This document shows positions 60,800-64,000 of a DNA stretch of 64,000 nucleotides, piece by piece. The stretch spans positions 96,841 to 160,840 of the forward strand of contig NZ_BPQJ01000015.1 of assembly GCF_022179185.1 (NCBI RefSeq). Direction: 5' to 3'. The notes beneath the pieces were generated by a model, which did not search any database, was not told the DNA's origin, and saw nothing but the letters and a program-made list of their open reading frames with translations. Origin of the DNA: Methylobacterium frigidaeris. Lineage in GTDB: Bacteria; Pseudomonadota; Alphaproteobacteria; Rhizobiales; Beijerinckiaceae. The translations under genes and the position numbers were made by a program. Position 1 is the stretch's first letter. Each line of letters opens with the position of its first letter.

Positions 60800-61801
60800 T
60801 CAGTTCGGCAGGTTGGGCAGGGCCGTCTCGGTCTGCTCGGCCGTCAGGGAGCGCAGGAAGGCGAGGAGGTCCAGGCGCTCGGGCGCGCTCAGTTCGAAGC
60901 GGTGCATCAGGGGCGACTTCGACGGCCGGTCGATCCCGCCGCTCTCGTAGAAGGCCAGGATCGCCTCCAGATCGGCGAACTGCCCGGCATGCCCGAACGG
61001 CGCCCGGTAGGTCAGGTTGCGCAGGCCCGGGGTCTTGAAGGCGTGGCGCGCGCCCGGCTCGTCCGGTGCGACCCCCGCCCGGCCGAGGTCCCGGGTCGGG
61101 ATGCCGAGATCGTGGAACTTGTTGTCGGTGAAGTTCCAGCCGGTATGGCAGGCGGCGCAACGCGCCTTGCCGGCAAACAGCGCGAAGCCGCGCTTGGCCG
61201 CCGGGGTGATGGCGTCCTCGCTGCCCTCGACCCAGCGGTCGAACGGCGCCCAGCCGGCCACCACCGTTCGCTCGTAGGTCGCGATCGCCGTCAGCACGGC
61301 CTCGCGGCTCGCACCGGTCTCGGGAAACAGGCGACGGAACTGCGCGTCGTAGTCCGGGATCGCCTTCAGGCGACCGACGATCTCCGGGAACTTGCCGTTC
61401 ATCTCGACGGCGGCGGTGATCGGCCCCTGCGCCTGCGCCTCGAGGGTGGGCGCGCGCCCGTCCCAGAACAGCACCGGCATCCAGGCGGCGTTGAGGATGG
61501 TGGGCGCCTTGCGCCCCAGCGGCGTGTTGGTCGCCCCGATGGCGCCCGGCACCGGGACCTCATAGCCGAAGGACGGGTTGTGGCAGCTCGCGCAGCTCAG
61601 GTTCTGCATCCCGCTCAGGCGCGGATCGAAGAACAGCATCTTCCCGAGCGTCGCGAGCTGCGGCGAATAGGGCGCGGCTTCGGGAAATGGAATGCTGGCC
61701 GGCCGTCGATGGAGCGCCTTGAGCGCGGCGATATCCGGCTCCGCCGATGCGGCGGCCCCGCCGAGCAGGATGGCGGCGAGCGTGAAGACCCTGAGCTTCA
61801 T
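60800..61801 (-). CDS. Di-haem cytochrome c peroxidase family protein
   Basis: 333 residues. Signal peptide (M-K-L-R-V-F-T-L-A-A, cleavage about A-S-A before E-P), then two haem-binding C-x-x-C-H motifs at 70-74 (C-A-S-C-H) and 215-219 (C-A-A-C-H). The fold is that of bacterial cytochrome c peroxidase/MauG proteins, which reduce hydrogen peroxide in the periplasm or carry out related oxidations. MauG itself matures methylamine dehydrogenase; no mau genes are here, so CCP is the more likely role. ATG 61801 begins exactly at the signal peptide. Confidence 0.92.
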   Translation of the reverse strand: MKLRVFTLAAILLGGAAASAEPDIAALKALHRRPASIPFPEAAPYSPQLATLGKMLFFDPRLSGMQNLSCASCHNPSFGYEVPVPGAIGATNTPLGRKAPTILNAAWMPVLFWDGRAPTLEAQAQGPITAAVEMNGKFPEIVGRLKAIPDYDAQFRRLFPETGASREAVLTAIATYERTVVAGWAPFDRWVEGSEDAITPAAKRGFALFAGKARCAACHTGWNFTDNKFHDLGIPTRDLGRAGVAPDEPGARHAFKTPGLRNLTYRAPFGHAGQFADLEAILAFYESGGIDRPSKSPLMHRFELSAPERLDLLAFLRSLTAEQTETALPNLPN

Positions 61802-61853
61802 CGTGATCCCGAGAGGTGCCCTAGATGCCGTCGGCACGGCCCCTCCCGTGATT

Positions 61854-61881
61854 AGAATATCGCCATGAAAAAAAGTTTAAA
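61854..61881 (-). promoter_or_regulatory. Candidate promoter for the cytochrome c peroxidase gene
   Basis: On the minus strand TTTAAA (61876-61881) and TATTCT (61854-61859) are separated by 16 bases, within an AT-rich island (TTTTAAACTTTTTTTCATGG) that stands out from the GC-rich surroundings and lies about 55 bases before the ATG. Confidence 0.4.
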
Positions 61882-61990
61882 ATCGGCATTCCCTTGTGTC
61901 TCGAAGGCCTGACCCAAGACATGCGACGCGCTGCGCGGGAACTGATCGGGCGGTGCGGTGTCCTGGAAACCGGTCGCCGGAAGTCCGCGC

Positions 61991-62227
61991 TCAGTCCAGC
62001 CAGGTGCAGGCGACGGCCAGGGACGCGATGGCGAGCACGGTCCGGCGCTCGTCGCGGATGGTCACGAACAGGTGCAGCCGGTCCTGGCGGCGGGCCTCGT
62101 CGCGGGCGATGTCGGCCAGGACCCGCATGGCATGTGCCCGAGCAGCCTCGCGGTTCGGCCACTCGCTGCCCTCGTCGTCGCGGTGCGACAGGTCGTGATC
62201 GTTGATGTCAAAGAAGTAGTGCGGCAC
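61991..62227 (-). CDS. DUF6894-type small protein
   Basis: 78 residues from a GTG at 62227. It begins V-P-H-Y-F-F-D-I-N-D-H-D-L, then D-E-G-S-E-W-P-N-R-E-A-A-R-A-H-A and ends I-R-D-E-R-R-T-V-L-A-I-A-S-L-A-V. Many Methylobacterium/Bradyrhizobium genomes carry numerous copies of this family (P-x-Y-x-F-D-I-x-D... D-E-G); no function is established. A longer GTG start at 62278 is possible but lies outside the conserved region. Confidence 0.75.
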   Translation of the reverse strand: MPHYFFDINDHDLSHRDDEGSEWPNREAARAHAMRVLADIARDEARRQDRLHLFVTIRDERRTVLAIASLAVACTWLD

Positions 62228-62650
62228 GGGTTGCCCCAATGGTGTGAGAGGATCTCCGGACCGAATCTCGGAACCCACCGACAGGCCCTGCCGATCGGGG
62301 CCCCGGTGACGGTTCCCTAGGACGCAGCGGCAAGCAGCGCTCTCGCAAATGTTTATCTTATCCGAATTTCCCTCTCGTCACAAACAAGTACGACAATTAC
62401 CAGATTATGCCGCGCTCGGCCGGTGCTTGCGACGTCACGGTGCCCCCGCCATCCGCCATCCGCCATCCGCGCCGGTCGAACTCGCTCGGCTGCGATACAA
62501 CCGTGCGCGCCGTTCTCCCCCGAACCGACTTGCTGTAGGCTGGCGCTTAGGGAGCCCCGCGCGATCAGGACGCCCGATGGGTGGGCGCGGCCCGGGCGAC
62601 GTCCTGCGAAGGCGACTCGCACCGGCGACTTGCGAAGGAAGGACAGCGCC
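62228..62650. promoter_or_regulatory. Divergent intergenic region before the NsrR-type gene
   Basis: About 420 bases. An AT-rich section (about 62345-62410, ATGTTTATCTTATCC and CAAACAAGTACGACAATTACC) probably holds the promoter(s). CCGCCAT is repeated three times in tandem at 62446-62466. AAGATAAACATTT on the minus strand near 62355 vaguely resembles an NsrR half-site but is not convincing. Confidence 0.4.
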
Positions 62651-63100
62651 CTGCGGCTCTCGCTCTACACCGACCTGTCGCTGCGCCTGCTGCTCTATCT
62701 CGCGGCGGTGGAGGCCGGCGGCTGGACGACGACGCCGGCGGTGGCGCGCGCTTTCGGAGTGTCGCTGCACCACCTGCAGAAGGTGGCGCGCGGGCTCACC
62801 GGCGCGGGCTACATCGAGGCGAGGCAGGGGCGCGCCGGCGGCGTGCGCCTGGCCCGCCCGCCGGTGGAGGTGCGGCTCGGCGCCGTGGTGGCGGAACTGG
62901 AAGGGCTCGGCTGCCTCGTCGAGTGCGGGCGCGGCCCCTGCCCGCTCGCCGGACGCTGCCTGCTCAAGCACGCGCTCGACGCCGCCGAGCGCAGCTTCGT
63001 GCGCGAGCTCGACCGGTTCACCCTCGCGGACGTCCTCGCCGGGCGGACCGGGGCAGCCCTGCGGGAGCTGATCGCGCGCGAGGCGGATCCCGGCCCGTAA
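62651..63100 (+). CDS. nsrR: Rrf2-family Fe-S regulator, NsrR type
   Basis: 149 residues. N-terminal winged helix (L-Y-T-D-L-S-L-R-L-L-L-Y-L-A; H-H-L-Q-K-V-A-R-G-L; G-R-A-G-G-V-R-L-A). Cysteines C92, C97 and C103 with the spacing C-x4-C-x5-C are the NsrR ligand set for a [4Fe-4S] cluster that reacts with nitric oxide; the W-T-T-T-P helix-2 region fits too. NsrR represses NO-detoxifying genes. Start: the family N-terminus M-R-L-S-L-Y aligns to a CTG at 62651, which has AAGGAAGGA upstream at a suitable distance. TTG 62630 would add 7 residues without a clear site. Confidence 0.88.
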   Translation: MRLSLYTDLSLRLLLYLAAVEAGGWTTTPAVARAFGVSLHHLQKVARGLTGAGYIEARQGRAGGVRLARPPVEVRLGAVVAELEGLGCLVECGRGPCPLAGRCLLKHALDAAERSFVRELDRFTLADVLAGRTGAALRELIAREADPGP

Positions 63101-63190
63101 TACCGCCGCACCTTCGAACGGACGCGTTCGTAGGTACCAGGCAAGCCCGAACGGGCGCCGGCGCTGATGCGACGGCGCCAGGGTATAAGG
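63099..63190. repeat. Intergenic palindromic repeat, copy 2
   Basis: TACCGCCGCACCTTCGAACG begins the same order as at 1943-2036, including the CACCTTCGAACG/GACGCGTTCG arms at 63108-63137 (two mismatches in the second arm: GTAGGTAC), GGCAAGCCCGAACGGGCGCC and GGCGCTGATGCG. It lies between the convergent ends of nsrR and the cation transporter, where it may act as a bidirectional terminator. Confidence 0.75.
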
Positions 63191-63192
63191 CG

Positions 63193-63795
63193 TCAGGCCG
63201 CGTCCCGGGCGGCCCGGCGCTCGGCGGCGGCGGCCTGCCAGATCTCCAGGGCGGCGTCGGCGTTCATCGCCGCGATGCCGAGGCCGACCACCAGGTCGGG
63301 CCAGGGCGACAAGGTGGCGGCGGTGACGAGCCCGGCCGCCACGATGGCGAGGTTGGCGACCGCGTCGTTGCGGGCCGACAGGAAGGCCGCCCGAGTCAGG
63401 CTGCCGCGCCCCTCGCGGTGGCGGGCCAGCATCAGGGCGCAGGCGAGGTTGACGGCGAGCGCCCCGAGCCCCGTCAGGGTCAGCGGCACCGGCGCCGGGG
63501 CCGCGAAGGCGCCGATCTTCTGCCAGGCGGTCCAGAGCGCCGCGAGCCCCGGCAGCAGCAGGATGCCGGCCATCACGGTGCCGAGCCGCGCCCGCGCCGC
63601 CGGCCGCCAGCCGAGGCCGGCGACGATCAGGAGGTTGAGCGCCGCGTCCTCCAGGAAGTCGACGCTGTCGGCCACGAGGGCGACGGAGCCGATCGCCACC
63701 GCCACCGCCGCCTCGACCCCGAAATAGCCGAGATTGAGCAGGGCGACGCGCCGCACGGTTCTGCGCAGGGCGGGATCGGTGTCGGAGGAGGTCAC
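63193..63795 (-). CDS. CDF-like cation transporter, short form
   Basis: 200 residues with about five membrane helices. The cation-binding helix 2 region S-V-A-L-V-A-D-S-V-D-F-L-E-D-A-A-L-N-L and the helix 5 S-A-R-N-D-A-V-A-N-L segment match cation diffusion facilitator proteins, with aspartates in place of some usual histidines. The C-terminal cytoplasmic domain of typical CDF proteins is absent. Likely exports a divalent metal. Convergent with nsrR across repeat copy 2. Confidence 0.82.
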   Translation of the reverse strand: MTSSDTDPALRRTVRRVALLNLGYFGVEAAVAVAIGSVALVADSVDFLEDAALNLLIVAGLGWRPAARARLGTVMAGILLLPGLAALWTAWQKIGAFAAPAPVPLTLTGLGALAVNLACALMLARHREGRGSLTRAAFLSARNDAVANLAIVAAGLVTAATLSPWPDLVVGLGIAAMNADAALEIWQAAAAERRAARDAA

Positions 63796-63898
63796 GGGAC
63801 GGGCCTCGCGGAGCGGAACACGCGGCGTCTATGCCCCGGTCGCACGCGCCCGGCCAGAGGGGACCGTCCACCGCCGGACCGGCGGTCCCGAAACGACG

Positions 63899-63928
63899 AG
63901 CGCCGCCCCGGTATGCCGGGGCGGCGCT
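63899..63928. terminator. Perfect 13-base hairpin, terminator-like
   Basis: AGCGCCGCCCCGG, loop TATG, exact complement. On the minus strand it is followed by CGTCGTTTCG, so it may terminate a minus-strand gene beyond the right edge of the window; on the plus strand no T tract follows. Confidence 0.6.
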
Positions 63929-63940
63929 GTCAAAGTCGGG

Positions 63941-64000
63941 TGCTCATACCCTCGCGCCTTCGCATCGACGCGAAGGCGACCGGCGCATCAGCGCCGGCGC
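63941..64000 (-). repeat. Intergenic palindromic repeat, copy 3 (partial, inverted)
   Basis: Read on the minus strand, GCGCCGGCGCTGATGCGCC, a hairpin CGCCTTCGC/GCGAAGGCG and GCGAGGGTATGAG match the second half of copies 1 and 2, with an extra inserted hairpin. The first half lies beyond the window edge. Confidence 0.6.

Noticed and set aside
62446..62466. CCGCCAT three-fold tandem repeat as a phase-variable tract
   Set aside because: Only three units, lies well upstream of the gene start, and falls outside any coding region; chance is likely in GC-rich DNA.
1..64000. CRISPR array, rRNA operon, complete insertion sequence or prophage
   Set aside because: No regularly spaced direct repeats of CRISPR size, no rRNA sequence, and no transposase, integrase or phage structural gene was seen.

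Overview
The window looks like chromosome from a high-GC alphaproteobacterium of the Hyphomicrobiales, most likely Methylobacterium or a close relative. The basis is about 70% GC by eye with strong GC3 codon use, the large 1600-residue NAD-glutamate dehydrogenase, a DUF6894-type small protein, the lptF-lptG-lptD / pdxA-ksgA block, the metG-tatD-MBL operon and a CstA/YbdD pair. No rRNA, CRISPR array, intact transposase or prophage was seen. Nearly all of the sequence is coding.

Layout. 1-2.1 kb: the 3' end of an amine oxidase, two small hypothetical genes, a decayed vapBC toxin-antitoxin pair and one copy of an intergenic repeat. 2.1-9.2 kb: tex, a small membrane protein, a DMT transporter, and ybdD-cstA (peptide/pyruvate-type uptake). 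9.2-13 kb: a LuxR-type response regulator divergent from a FIST-domain sensor and hybrid kinase that overlap (NosP/NahK-like nitric-oxide sensing arrangement). 13.2-16 kb: an SDR reductase overlapping an SMR transporter, convergent with a tetR-tautomerase operon that carries a clear palindromic operator. 16-21.5 kb: NAD-glutamate dehydrogenase translationally overlapping bluB. 21.6-24 kb: an AhpD-like protein, an orphan polysaccharide-type ABC permease with an AT-rich core, and two identical tRNA-Leu(GAG) genes. 24-27.5 kb: a lone fliN-like gene, lipB, an orphan sensor kinase and a Tim44-like membrane protein. 27.7-35.2 kb: the LPS-transport/cofactor block lptF-lptG-lptD-[coiled-coil gene on the other strand]-pdxA-ksgA, with surA absent from its usual place. 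35.4-41 kb: pepA with an overlapping membrane protein, fadD, DUF2254.

41-58.9 kb is rich in carbohydrate genes: a GH63-type glucosidase, a glycogen-debranching enzyme and zwf in one run; dgoK-dgoA (KDGal to pyruvate plus glyceraldehyde-3-phosphate); a GH15 glucoamylase/trehalase-type enzyme. Between them lie a panE-like reductase, a Rieske ferredoxin, and fahA coupled to a shrunken remnant of hmgA, so the homogentisate route is broken here. The metG-tatD-MBL operon is intact. 59-64 kb: a chemoreceptor, a di-haem cytochrome c peroxidase, a DUF6894 protein, an NsrR-type Fe-S repressor that seems to start at CTG, a small CDF-type cation transporter, and two further copies of the intergenic repeat.

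The window is mainly ordinary housekeeping sequence. The items most worth a second look are the putative NO-sensing cluster, the missing surA, the hmgA remnant, the AT-rich orphan ABC permease beside duplicated tRNAs, and the three-copy palindromic repeat. I did not find a wholly new system that I can defend from sequence alone.
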